Shown: piece after piece, positions 38,535-47,339 of the stretch
Numbering within the stretch: the first letter of the stretch is position 1
Layout: every line of letters begins with the position of its first letter
Translations under genes and position numbers: made by a program
Assembly (NCBI GenBank): GCA_963780345.1
Contig: CAWABU010000006.1
Location: 1,203,597 to 1,267,596 of the forward strand
From: PALSA-693 sp963780345
GTDB lineage: Bacteria > Actinomycetota > Acidimicrobiia > Acidimicrobiales > Palsa-688
Direction: 5' to 3'
Length of the DNA stretch: 64,000 nucleotides
The notes under the pieces: model-generated
Databases searched by the model: none
Seen by the model: only the letters and a program-made list of their open reading frames with translations
Told to the model about the DNA's origin: nothing

Positions 38535-39442
38535 CCGTGGCATCGTTTGTCGTCACCCAGAGGACCGACCATGATGTCCCCCACGCCATCAGTTGCCGGG
38601 CGCTCGGTGTGTCGGAGTCTTGGTTCTACAAATGGCGGGACCGGCCGCCCACTGCTCGCCAGGCCCGCCGGGCGGACATCGACGCCAAGGTCAAGGCCGC
38701 CTTCGACGCGTCGGGGGGCGCCTATGGCTCTCCTCGGATCCTCGACGAGTTGAGAGACGCCGGCGAGGCGGTCTCGAAGAAGACCGTGGAGCGCTCCATG
38801 GCCCGCCAGGGGCTGGTGGCTCGCCCGGGTCCAGCACGGCGCCACTGGCTGACCCGCCAGGCTAAGAAGGCAGCAGCGGCGCCCGATCTTCTCGGTCGGG
38901 ACTTCCACGCCGCCGCCATCAACGTGAAGTGGTCGGGGGACTTGACCGAGATCCCCACCGACGAGGGCAAGCTGTATCTGGCCGCAGTGCAGGACCTGGC
39001 CTCCAGACGGGTGGCTGGTTTCGCCATCGGCGAACATCACGACGCCGAGCTGGCCGCGGCGGCGATCAAAATGGCCGTGGCCGTGCGCGGCGGCGACGTG
39101 ACCGGCGTGATTTTTCACACCGACCGCGGCTCGGAATACACCGCCGGGGACTTCGCCAAGGTGTGTGAACGGTTCGGGATCACCCAGTCCATGGGCCGGG
39201 TCGGCTCGGCGCTGGACAACGCCGCTTCGGAGAGCTTCTTCTCCACCTTGGAATTCGAGTGCCTGCGCAAGCACCACTTCGAGACCAAGGCCCAGGCTCG
39301 CCGGGTAGTGGCCAACTGGATCGACGGCTTCTACAACCGAGTGCGTCGCCACAGCTACTGCGAGGGGCGCTCACCCCTCGACCACGAGCTCCTGCTCGCC
39401 GCCCGAGCCCTTGACCCAGCTGCCCGGGCCCGGGCCGCATGA
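38531..39442 (+). CDS. IS3 transposase OrfB, DDE integrase (copy 1)
   Basis: A 303-residue catalytic subunit. The N-terminal HTH_21-like part has GVSESWFYKWRDRPPTARQA and GSPRILDELRDAG. The rve integrase core follows: WSGDLTEIPTDEGKLYLAAV (first Asp), VIFHTDRGSEYTAGDFAKVC (second Asp), ASESFFSTLEFE (Glu), then FYNRVRRHSYCEGRSPLDHE. All three acids are present and the frame is intact. ATG 38531 overlaps the OrfA stop; the TGA overlaps the ATG of the zinc-ribbon gene. Confidence 0.96.
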   Translation: MTVASFVVTQRTDHDVPHAISCRALGVSESWFYKWRDRPPTARQARRADIDAKVKAAFDASGGAYGSPRILDELRDAGEAVSKKTVERSMARQGLVARPGPARRHWLTRQAKKAAAAPDLLGRDFHAAAINVKWSGDLTEIPTDEGKLYLAAVQDLASRRVAGFAIGEHHDAELAAAAIKMAVAVRGGDVTGVIFHTDRGSEYTAGDFAKVCERFGITQSMGRVGSALDNAASESFFSTLEFECLRKHHFETKAQARRVVANWIDGFYNRVRRHSYCEGRSPLDHELLLAARALDPAARARAA

Positions 39443-39780
39443 CCCCCGTGCGCGACGACACCGCGACGATAGCTTGCGAGGTGTGCGGGCAGTCCTTCAC
39501 CCGCTCCGGCCGCCAACGCTGGTGCTCGACCAGCTGCCGACAGCGGGCCTGGCGCCGCGGCCGGCAGGCACCCACCCCGCCGCTGCCCGCCAAACCCACC
39601 ACCGTCTACGAGTGCGACAGCTGCGGCGAGCGGGCCCTGGGCGACCAGTACTGCCAAGACTGCCGGACCTTCATGCGACGCGTCGGGCCCGGCGGCCCCT
39701 GCCCCCACTGCGACGAACTTGTCGCCCTCCAAGACATCATCAACGACGATCAGCTCTCAAAAACAGGTCGCCGACGGTGA
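39439..39780 (+). CDS. Zinc-ribbon accessory protein inside the IS3 element (copy 1)
   Basis: A 113-residue protein from ATG 39439, overlapping OrfB by four bases and ending 54 bases before the right end of the element. Cys pairs form two or three zinc sites: CEVCGQSFTRSGRQRWCSTSC resembles a zf-ribbon/YacG-like knuckle, CDSCGERALGDQYCQDC a second, and CPHC a third near the end. It is basic between them. IS3 elements normally carry only orfA and orfB, so this is a passenger or accessory gene. It could aid DNA binding of the transposase. It is the same in copy 2. Confidence 0.8.
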   Translation: MTPVRDDTATIACEVCGQSFTRSGRQRWCSTSCRQRAWRRGRQAPTPPLPAKPTTVYECDSCGERALGDQYCQDCRTFMRRVGPGGPCPHCDELVALQDIINDDQLSKTGRRR

Positions 39781-40562
39781 GCGCACACTACCGTTACCTA
39801 CAAGCCAAACCTCCACGGTTTGGGGGGAAGCCCACGCCCATGTGGCCGCCTTCGCGGACGAGCGGGGATGAGGCCGGGGAGGCGCCTGGTGGTCCGCAAC
39901 GGTCACGCCCCGACCCGTACAGTCACCACCGCAGCCGGCCCAGGTGGAGATGACCCAGTCCGGGGTCAACGACCGCCTAGTGGACGAACGACGGGCGAGC
40001 GGTGCCCGTTCCGCAGCGGGATCATCCCGCCGTGGGCCGGACGCCGACACCAAGAGCCCCTGGTGCCCGAGGCGCCGCCCTTGCTGTACCTGCACGGGAT
40101 GAGCGCGAACGATTTCGCTTCCGGCTTGGAAAAGTCCGCCGGCTCGGCGGCCGGCCTGTCCCCCTCGGTCGTCACCCGCTTGACAGCCCAGTGGCAGTAC
40201 GAGCATCACCGCTTCTGCCGGCGCAATCTGGCCGAGGTGGTCTACATGTACGTCTGGGACGACGAGCCGCCATGGTCTGGCCGTCCGCAGTCCCGCGGTC
40301 GCATGATCGCCCGACTCCACCTCACGTCGACGACAGGCTCTTTACGAGCCCACGACTCGGCTCCACACTGCCTCAAAACGCGTGATGGAGGGGCGTTCTA
40401 CAAGCGGTGGGCCAAGGCCGGGGCTGGTTCAATTCCGTGGGAGCAAGCCGCTCTCCGGCGCGGGCAACACCGGTATCGAGCCCGGACCTGGGAGAACGCC
40501 TCTGTTGAATCGTTGAACTGTCGGGTTTGTTCTCAGCTTCTGGGTATGGAGCAAGGCGGGCT

Positions 40563-43500
40563 CTATGGAGCGGGGGCTTCTTGCTCGTCAAGAAGTGCTC
40601 GGGCATAGTCGGTTGCGTCGGTGGGCCTCAATGAGCGAACCGCCTCGTTTGCGCCTTGCCGCTGCGGTGCTCGAAGAAGTCGTCGTCTGACCTGATCCAC
40701 CGTCGTAGCCAGAGGGCGTACTCCTCCGGGCCGCTGGCCAGCAGCCCGGCGAAGCGCATCGGCGGCGGTGAAGATGGCCGCAGCGGCGCTGATGTCGCCT
40801 CGTGAGTCGACAACGAGTGCGGCCATCTCGAGGCCGTCGGCGAGCCACGCTTGATCGGCACGATCGCGCGCCAGACCGAGCATCTCGCCGATCAGTCGAG
40901 CCGCGTGTTGCTGCGAGCCGGCCAGGAGTGCGGTCTCGGCGGCGCGGCAGAGGGCCATGAGGACGACGCTGGCGAAGGCAAACCGCCGGGCGGCGGCGAG
41001 CGCCTGGTCGGCAAAGAAGAGCGCTTGTTGTGGCTCGCCGAGGGCGGCGGTGACGGGGGCGAGGGCGGCCAGTGCGTGGGAGAGCAGCCAGGCGCCATTG
41101 GTGTCTGCCAAAGCTAGAGTCGCCGCTTCGTCGAAGTGGGCCCGAGCGGCGTGAAGGTCGTCTTCAATGATCGCCGCCCAGCCAAGGTGCTCGTAGCACC
41201 ACCCGGTCGTGGCTGGCGGGGCAGTCTCTCTGTAGGCGTCGATCGCAGCCGTCAGAAGGTCCCGGGCTTGGGCACCGTTGCCCCAGGCGAGGTGAAGCTC
41301 GGCGCTTTTGAACTGGATGCAGGCGGTGACGATTGGATCGTCCAGCCGACCGGCGACGGCCATGGCATCGGCCATGAGTTGGCGCGAGCGTCGGGGGTCG
41401 GGCTGGGCTGATTCCTGGACGATTAGCGCGAGCATTATCAATGCCTGGGCGCGAGCCGGATGGGTGGACGGCTCCGGCTCGGCGAGGATGGTTTCCAGCC
41501 ACTGGCGGAGGCGAAGGTCGCGGTTGTCGATGCGCGCCTGGCTTTGCGGTGCGATCAAGATGAGCGACGCTTCAATGTCGCCGTGCTCCCACGACCACTC
41601 GAGGGCTGCCCGGTAGTTGTCGAAATCGGCGAGCCCCGTCGGACCGATATTGAGCCGGGCGGGGCGTGCCTCGTCGTCACGAAGGGCGCGAGCTGCGAAG
41701 TGGTCTCGGTGACGCCGTCGTGCCCGTGTCGTCTCCTCCGCCGAGGCCAACTTTTCGGCCGCGTACTGTCTCACCGGTTCGAGGAGCCGATAGCGAGCGG
41801 CCGGGCTTGACAGGTCGGCGACGACAAGCGACTTGTCGACGAGATGCGAGATTAGCTCCAGAGTGGCGACCGGCGCCGCCGGAGACCGAAAGTCAACGTC
41901 GTCTCCTGCGACCACGCCGTTTGCCGCCTCGAGGTCGAATGTGCCCGGGAAGACACTCAGCTGCCGAAGCCCTGACTGCTGCGTCGACGGGAGGAGGTCA
42001 TAGCTCCAGTCGAGCGCCCCCCTGAGCGTCTGCTGTCGGGGTGTCGCAGTGCGCGCCCCAACGACGAGAAGCTGGAGGCAGTGGTCAAGCTGGTCAGCGA
42101 TCTGGCTGAGCGTCAGCGTGCGGAACCGGGCCGCAGCCAGCTCGAGAGCCAGCGGGATGCCATCAAGACGGCGGCAGATGCGCACGACTACAGGAAGGTC
42201 CAGCGGTCCTGATCTGAGGTCGGGGCGGGCGTCGCGAGCTCGATCGCAGAACAACACGACGGCGTCGGCGTCGGCGTCGATCCTGGCATCGGCGGATGTT
42301 ACGGCGCCGGTAGGCAGCTGAAGCGGAGGCACCGCAAACACCACTTCGCCCTCCACCCGTAGAGATTCACGGCTCGTCGCAAGGATCGCCACGTCCGCGC
42401 AGGCTCGGCCGATAGCGGCCACAATCCGCGCCGCCACCTCGATCACATGCTCGCAGTTATCGAACAGAAGGAGCAGCTGTCGGGTCGACAGATGCTCGCA
42501 GACCAGCCCTATGACCGCGTTCCCGTCGCTGCCCTGCTCTGGATGGATACCGAGGGCCGCGACGAGCGCCGACAGCACGTCGCCTTCGTCATTCACCGGC
42601 GCGAACTCGACGAGTCTGACCCCGTCGAGGTAGCGGCCGCCGGCCTCGGACGCAGCTTCCAATGCGAGACGCGTCTTGCCGACGCCTCCGACCCCGGTCA
42701 GGGTCACGAGGCGAGCACCGCCGCCGAGGAGGGCAGTGATCCCGGCACGTTCAAGGGCTCTCCCGACAAAGCGCGTGAGCGGCAGCGGGAGGCTCAGAGG
42801 AGTCTGGCCGGCGGCCCCGCCCGACGGATTCTGCCTTGTCGCTCGCTGGGCTGCCGGGACCCCGTCTGCCGTGAGAGCGGGTTGCCGCGGCCGCCAGTCG
42901 AGGGCCGGATCGTGCAGCAAGAGAGCCGCCTCGAGAGCGTGGACCGACCCGTCGCGGGCGTCTTGGATGACCTGATCCTCTTCCACACGTCGGGGGCTTT
43001 TCGGGCCGTCCAACTCCGGTTTTTGGAGCAGGATGGCATCTTCGAGGGCTCGTAGTTCGACGCTGGGTTCAATGCCCAGCTGGTCGGCCAGCTGGGCTCG
43101 CAGCCGCTGGAACACGCGCAGGGCCTCGCTTTGGCGGCCTGCCCGGTAGAGGGCCAGCATCAGCTGAGCCCAGCGCCGCTCCCGCAGCGGCTCAGCGGCC
43201 ACCGCCGCCTCCAGTTCTCCCACTAGCGAGCGGGCCTCGCCGGCGGCCAGGCGGGCCTCGACCAGCAGCTCCTGGCAGTTCCGTCGATCCTCTACCAGGC
43301 GGGTCGCCTCCGCCGCCCCCCACGGCCGGTCGGCCAGCTCCACCAGCGGATCACCCCGCCACAACCCCAGCGCCTGGTGCAGCCACCCCACCGATGCTTC
43401 GGCGTCGCCAGCAGCCAAGGCTCGCTGCCCCGCAGCGATCAGACGCTCGAATACGAACACGTCCACGGTGTCGACACCCACCTGGAGCCGGTAGCCGCCC

Positions 43501-43754
43501 CCCGAAGTAGCGATAACCCCGGCGGGCAGTCGCCGCCGCAGCGCCGACACATACGTCTGGAGGGTCTTGGCCGCCGAAACAGGCGGATCCTCGCCCCACA
43601 AGGCGTCGATCAGCTCCCACACCCCGACCGTCGTCCCCGCCCGCAACCCCAGCACCGCCAGCACCGCCCGCTCCTTAGCCGCCCCCGGCACCCGCACCTC
43701 GACCCCGTCGTCGTCCACCACCGTAAGCGGCCCCAACAGCCCCACCTGCACCAC
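40563..43754 (-). CDS. SARP/BTAD-STAND-TPR transcriptional regulator, 1063 aa
   Basis: An intact AfsR-like regulator. GTG 43754 (GTG 43751 follows at once) opens VGLLGPLTVVDDDGVEVRVP, the winged helix, with LIDALWGEDPPVSAAKTLQT and YVSALRRRLPAG. The BTAD follows to about residue 260 (RRWAQLMLALYRAGRQSEAL, LADQLGIEPSVELRALEDAI). The ATPase has ARLVTLTGVGGVGKTRLALE (Walker A) and LLLLFDNCEHVIEVAARIVA. RRLDGIPLALELAAARFRTL is the helical-domain motif. A TPR-like C-terminus covers about residues 700-1040. Such STAND activators bind promoter repeats and are switched by ATP and ligand. It faces the small secreted protein at 44001 across 246 bases. Confidence 0.95.
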   Translation of the reverse strand: MVQVGLLGPLTVVDDDGVEVRVPGAAKERAVLAVLGLRAGTTVGVWELIDALWGEDPPVSAAKTLQTYVSALRRRLPAGVIATSGGGYRLQVGVDTVDVFVFERLIAAGQRALAAGDAEASVGWLHQALGLWRGDPLVELADRPWGAAEATRLVEDRRNCQELLVEARLAAGEARSLVGELEAAVAAEPLRERRWAQLMLALYRAGRQSEALRVFQRLRAQLADQLGIEPSVELRALEDAILLQKPELDGPKSPRRVEEDQVIQDARDGSVHALEAALLLHDPALDWRPRQPALTADGVPAAQRATRQNPSGGAAGQTPLSLPLPLTRFVGRALERAGITALLGGGARLVTLTGVGGVGKTRLALEAASEAGGRYLDGVRLVEFAPVNDEGDVLSALVAALGIHPEQGSDGNAVIGLVCEHLSTRQLLLLFDNCEHVIEVAARIVAAIGRACADVAILATSRESLRVEGEVVFAVPPLQLPTGAVTSADARIDADADAVVLFCDRARDARPDLRSGPLDLPVVVRICRRLDGIPLALELAAARFRTLTLSQIADQLDHCLQLLVVGARTATPRQQTLRGALDWSYDLLPSTQQSGLRQLSVFPGTFDLEAANGVVAGDDVDFRSPAAPVATLELISHLVDKSLVVADLSSPAARYRLLEPVRQYAAEKLASAEETTRARRRHRDHFAARALRDDEARPARLNIGPTGLADFDNYRAALEWSWEHGDIEASLILIAPQSQARIDNRDLRLRQWLETILAEPEPSTHPARAQALIMLALIVQESAQPDPRRSRQLMADAMAVAGRLDDPIVTACIQFKSAELHLAWGNGAQARDLLTAAIDAYRETAPPATTGWCYEHLGWAAIIEDDLHAARAHFDEAATLALADTNGAWLLSHALAALAPVTAALGEPQQALFFADQALAAARRFAFASVVLMALCRAAETALLAGSQQHAARLIGEMLGLARDRADQAWLADGLEMAALVVDSRGDISAAAAIFTAADALRRAAGQRPGGVRPLATTVDQVRRRLLRAPQRQGANEAVRSLRPTDATDYARALLDEQEAPAP

Positions 43755-44000
43755 CGCGCACCTTACCCCAACCGGGCCCGCCGTCGCCCTCTAACGAACA
43801 CCGGCCATCCCCCTCTTCCAACGGCGAAGGCGTCGCCGACCACCACTGAAACGGCGGTAGAGGCCGGCCCTACCAAGCCCCGACCCAGCCCCAAGCCGCC
43901 CCGCCGACACTCACCTCGTCCCCGCCCCGCCCAGCGACAGCAGGTCAAGGCCCGGCGGGCTCGCAGCGTCCCGGCGCTAACAACTTGAAAGGAAATCATC

Positions 44001-44237
44001 GTGTCCTACACCTCTCGAACTCGATCCGCCATCGTCCTCGTCACTGCCCTAACCGTCGGAACCCTCGCAGTCAGCGCCTGCGGATCATCGGGCAACACCT
44101 CGACTCCAGCCGTGCCAGTCCAGACCCAACCGGCGATTCCCCACCTGAACGCTATAACGACGATGCCCGGCGCTGATTACTGCGCCGGCCTCCCCGACGC
44201 AGTGGGTGAGCGCGGCGGGCCGTCACTCCGAGGCTAG
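44001..44237 (+). CDS. Secreted lipoprotein-like peptide, one unit (paralogue of 37501)
   Basis: A 78-residue protein from GTG 44001 behind GAAAGGAAA. From TGAAAGGAAATCATCGTG through the signal peptide it is nearly identical in DNA to the gene at 37501. The signal is RTRSAIVLVTALTVGTLAVS, then AC-GSSGN with SAC at the lipobox position. One block follows: QPAIPHLNAITTMPGADYCA, then GLPDAVGERGGPSLRG. The first Cys of the paralogue's CLANYC is lost (PGADYC). The conserved tail YCAGLPDAVGERGGPS suggests it is the functional part. It faces the intact BTAD-STAND regulator. Confidence 0.75.
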   Translation: MSYTSRTRSAIVLVTALTVGTLAVSACGSSGNTSTPAVPVQTQPAIPHLNAITTMPGADYCAGLPDAVGERGGPSLRG

Positions 44238-45258
44238 CGCCCCCAAAGCGCGCCACCAGGCCAGAGCCGCCCCCGACCTCGTCCGCCAATCGAGCAGACC
44301 GGGCCGGCGCCTGGGCCGCCACCGGCTCGGTCTGCGCATGGCCGTCCACTGGCATTTCGCGTGTCTCCAGGCCGGCGATCCGACGATCAATGCCATGCAC
44401 CCGCCGTTTCTTCGGGATCCGACGAGTCGCAGGTTATGGGAGGGGGAGGTCGGACGAAACGTACAGGTGACCGGTAGCCGGAAGCGTTGGATCGACGGGT
44501 GTTGAGCCCGCTCGCGGGAGAGGCCGCCCTTCTATATGGCAACGGAGATAGCTGCGGAAGCCACCTGGGAAAATATGTGCTGCTCGCCTCGCCAAGATCG
44601 GGTCCACGGTGACAAGACCGTCTTTCGGTACTCGATTACCGGGCAGCAGCAACTTCAGCTCCGTAATCCGTTGACGAGAGCATCCCCGATAAGCCGCCAC
44701 GGCGCGACCCGAATGGACAGCTGGTTCCCATCCCCGAGGTGACGGCCCGTGCCGGGGCGGCCCGCAGATCGGAAACCTGCCAATCATCAGCCGCCGCGAA
44801 TCCCGGAGGTGAGCATCATTTCAGGCCCAACCGGCGGCAGTAGCGAAACCAGTGGATCACCGGCGCGATAGCGATGGTTTGGTCACCGACCAGTTCGGCG
44901 ACCATTCCGAGAGACTGCCCGCCCCATTCGGCCAGCCATCCCCCCTCGAGGACGTCCGATTGGGCAAGCCGTCGAGGCACGACGAGCCGGCGACGGTGCT
45001 CAGCCGTCGTGAGGAACCGGTCTTGGCACCTCGGAGACCCTGTACCTACCCCGTTTCATTGTCCCGCCCTCTCGGCCGTATATGTCAGCTCGAACGGTCC
45101 CGGCTGGCGCTGGCCCACGCGGGGGCTAGCCGTCGCCTGGTGACGACGGGGACCAAGCGAGAGTCACCAGGGAGACGACAACTCAAGACGCACGAAAGTG
45201 GGGATGCCGAGATCGTTCTGATTGATCGTTGCGCCAAGGCCCGAGGTTGCACTGAGAT
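44238..45258. other. Gene-free stretch
   Basis: About 1 kb downstream of the small peptide gene. Frames on both strands lack start sites and family features, and no repeats or terminal inverted repeats were found. It looks like eroded sequence. Confidence 0.5.
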
Positions 45259-45420
45259 TCACGTGAGCGATGGAACCCCCAAAGCTGACACGACACCGCC
45301 GATTGCCCGAACCACGACGATGCCGATGAGCGCGACCGCGACAACGTCGAAGACCTCGACCAGCGGCCATCGACCCCGCTCCTGTGGTCCCGTCGGGGCA
45401 GGTTCAGAGTCCGCTATCAC
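45259..45420 (-). CDS. Small single-pass membrane protein, 53 aa
   Basis: The minus-strand frame from GTG 45420 reads IADSEPAPTGPQERGRWPLV, then EVFDVVAVALIGIVVVRAIG and GVVSALGVPSLT. A polar, Pro-rich start leads into one hydrophobic helix of about 25 residues. There is no Shine-Dalgarno, so it would have to be leaderless. No family is recognised; it could also be the end of a longer decayed membrane protein. Confidence 0.35.
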   Translation of the reverse strand: MIADSEPAPTGPQERGRWPLVEVFDVVAVALIGIVVVRAIGGVVSALGVPSLT

Positions 45421-45534
45421 ACCGAAATCTTGTCACGGCGTCGCGTTTGGAAGACCAGAGTTATCGGAGGTTGGCTGAGGCGACCGTAGGTCGGGCAGAG
45501 TCGGCGGTGGCCCGAGCCACAGCCTGGCAGCCGC

Positions 45535-46030
45535 TTGATCGGGGCGGAGGTTGATGGCGTCGGGCTCAGCGATGAGGAGCTGCTCGACATCGTGTTCCTG
45601 ATGCTCATTGCCGGGCTCGACACGGTTGGCGACTCGCTGAGCCGCTTCTTTGCATTCTTGGCCACTCACGAGGACCGCCGCGGCCAGATGTCTCGGACCC
45701 TTCCATCATCCCAGCCGCGGTCGAGGAGCTGCCGCGCTGGGAGTCGTCCGTCCCCGGGGGCGTGGCCCGGTTGCCACGTCGGACTCGGAACTCCCCAACG
45801 GCGAGAAGGTGGCGGCCGGTACTGCGCTGATGATCAGCTACGCCCTGGCCACATGGACCCAACGGTGTTCGGCCCGATGCGCTCAAGCCGCGACTCGACC
45901 GCAATACCAACCCCCACGCGGCCTTCGGTGGCGGGTCCACCGCTGTCTCGGCTCCCACCTCGTCGGTCGAGAACTGCGCGTAACACGGTACGCGAATGGC
46001 ATCGGCGGATCCGCGAGTACACCCTTTAAA
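45535..46030 (+). pseudogene. Cytochrome P450 C-terminal remnant
   Basis: Four frame segments line up with a P450. The I-helix is LSDEELLDIVFLMLIAGLDT, then VGDSLSRFFAFLATHEDRR (AGLDT is the oxygen-binding motif). The K-helix follows as SIIPAAVEELLRWESSVPGG, then SDSELPNGEKVAAGTALMIS. The heme loop appears as HAAFGGG and VHRCLGSHLV. REWHRRI-EYTL closes it. Everything before the I-helix is missing and three or more shifts are needed. The last strand runs directly into a truncated CoA-transferase at about 46035. Confidence 0.75.
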
Positions 46031-46039
46031 ATCTGGTCG

Positions 46040-46978
46040 CGAGCTGTGCCTGTCACTGGCCGACGTAGCCGACGTCGTGGCGGAGAACTTCCGTCCGGGC
46101 GTGATGGATCGTCTCGGACTCGGCTGGGAGGTCCTCTGCGAGCGGAATCCGCGCCTGGTCTACGCCGCGATCTCGGGATACGGACGCGAGGGCGAGCACG
46201 CCCAGCGCCGGGCGCTGGCGAACGTCGTGCACGCGGAAGCCGGCTTGCTCGAACGCCAAGCCCGGAGGGACGGACGTACACCCGTGCCTATCAAGTGGTC
46301 GGCGGCGGACACCTACTCGAGCCTGGAGCTCCTCGCGGGTGTGCTGGCCGCGCTGCTTGACCGGGCCACGACAGGACTTGGTCAGCGCGTCGAGGTGTCG
46401 ATGATCGACTCGATGCTATCGGTCGACGACTTCGCGGCGTTCGACTTGTGGCCTTCCGGGGACGAGTTCGAGGCCCAGCCGGACCCGATCCTGGTGCCGG
46501 CTTCCGACGGTTGGATGATGATCTCGGCGAATCCGGTGCTGGTGCCGGAGCCGTTTTTCGAGCTGATGGACCGTATCGACCTGCTCGCCGATTCGCGCTT
46601 CGTCACGCGTCAGGCGCGCCAGGCCAACCGGCAGGGTCTGATCGATGAGATCGCCACCTGGTCTCGCGAGTTACCCACCGACGCGCTTGACCACCTGTGC
46701 GCCGCGGTGGGCCTGGCCGCCGGGGTCTGCAGGACGACACGCGACGCGATCTCGATCCGGCGGGACACGGCGATTGTCGACGTGTCCGATCGCGGCGACG
46801 GCCTGGTGCCGCTGATCTCGTCTCCGCAGCAGTTCTCCCACGCGGAGTCGGGGATCCATGGAGTCGTGCCGTACCTGGGCGAACACAACGACGAGGTTCT
46901 GCGCGAGTGGCTGGGTCGGACCGAAGCGGGGGAGCTCGCGCGGCCGGGGTGCTGCACTCAGCTCCGAGGTCGGATTAG
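46040..46978 (+). pseudogene. CaiB/BaiF CoA-transferase lacking its N-terminus
   Basis: The frame begins with LADVADVVAENFRPGVMDRL, which in intact proteins is about residue 80-100, and continues GLGWEVLCERNPRLVYAAIS, GYGREG, then GQRVEVSMIDSMLSVDDFAA with the catalytic Asp in the expected place. The C-terminus needs one shift near 46935 to read ARAAGVLHSAPRSD and stop at 46978. The first 80 or so residues, with the N-terminal Rossmann segment, are replaced by P450 sequence at about 46035. It is almost certainly inactive. Confidence 0.75.
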
Positions 46979-47339
46979 ATCGTCGCGGGACAGGAGATTC
47001 CATCTTTGGATCCGAGCACCTACTCGATGGGACACAACGTCGCGCACTGGACGACGTCCGCCGCGCATCGCCGTCGCCTATGACGAATACGAAAGCGCGG
47101 CGGAGGACGGAACCGTCTCGTTTCGCGTTGGCTGCGCTATCGACGACCAGGATGTGGCTGGCGGCCCAGCCGTGAGACTCATCGAGCTGCCCGGCGCGGC
47201 GGCGGTATCCGCGGTCTAGGTGTGACCACCGTTGCCCGACTTCCTCTCGCCGGTCACCCCGCGTCGACCGTGGCCGTGCCGGTCACAACTCCCCTCGAAG
47301 ATCAGGGTCCTCATCAACGACACGATCGCCCTCATCCAC
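46979..47339. other. Intergenic, nothing firm
   Basis: The plus-strand frame that continues to 47219 (YDEYESAAEDGTVSFRVGC, then AIDDQDVAGGPAVRLIE) looks coding-like but has no start of its own. It may be the end of another truncated gene; I cannot name it. Confidence 0.35.

Larger units (their letters stand above)
38199..39834 (+). mobile_element. IS3-family insertion sequence, copy 1 (1636 bp)
   Basis: The ends are defined by comparison with an apparently identical copy at 57854-59489. The left end begins TGAGCATCCCCCC; the right end, read inward from the other strand, begins TGGGCTTCCCCCC. The imperfect inverted repeat is about 22 bp with 16 matches and has the TG...CA tips of the IS3 family. 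A 4-bp target duplication CGCC flanks it (38195-38198 and 39835-39838). It encodes OrfA, OrfB and an extra zinc-ribbon protein, each overlapping the next by ATGA. Encoded proteins are identical in both copies, so transposition was recent. Confidence 0.95.
38118..40290 (+). mobile_element. IS256-family transposase pseudogene, split by IS3 copy 1
   Basis: The left part, 38118-38198, encodes MTLKLDEIVREGTRRMLAAA, LEA-stop-VDA. The right part from 39835 continues HVAAFADERG and, after shifts, RRLVVRNGHAPTRTVTTAAG, CPFRSGIIPPWAGRR, PPLLYLHGMSANDFASGLEK and VVTRLTAQWQ. This is the order of a Mutator/IS256 transposase. Removing the IS3 element and one copy of its CGCC duplication rejoins VDA-HVAAFADERG in frame. 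The gene already carried TAG and TGA stops and ends near 40270, before the last DDE residues. From 40291 to 40562 only a possible integrase scrap (TWENASVESLNCRV, near 40490) is seen. Confidence 0.8.

Noticed and set aside
38186..39352. Minus-strand open frame (388 residues), repeated at 57841-59007
   Set aside because: It is antisense to orfA/orfB of the IS3 element. Its occurrence at both copies only reflects the repeated DNA.
40484..40562. Possible IS3/IS481 integrase C-terminal scrap (TWENASVESLNCRVCSQLLG)
   Set aside because: The match to WxNxxVESFNxxLRDE is suggestive but only about 25 residues long and in a region already full of transposase debris, so I did not list it as a separate element.
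41666..43055. Plus-strand frames of 100-200 residues
   Set aside because: All lie antisense to the intact 1063-residue regulator.
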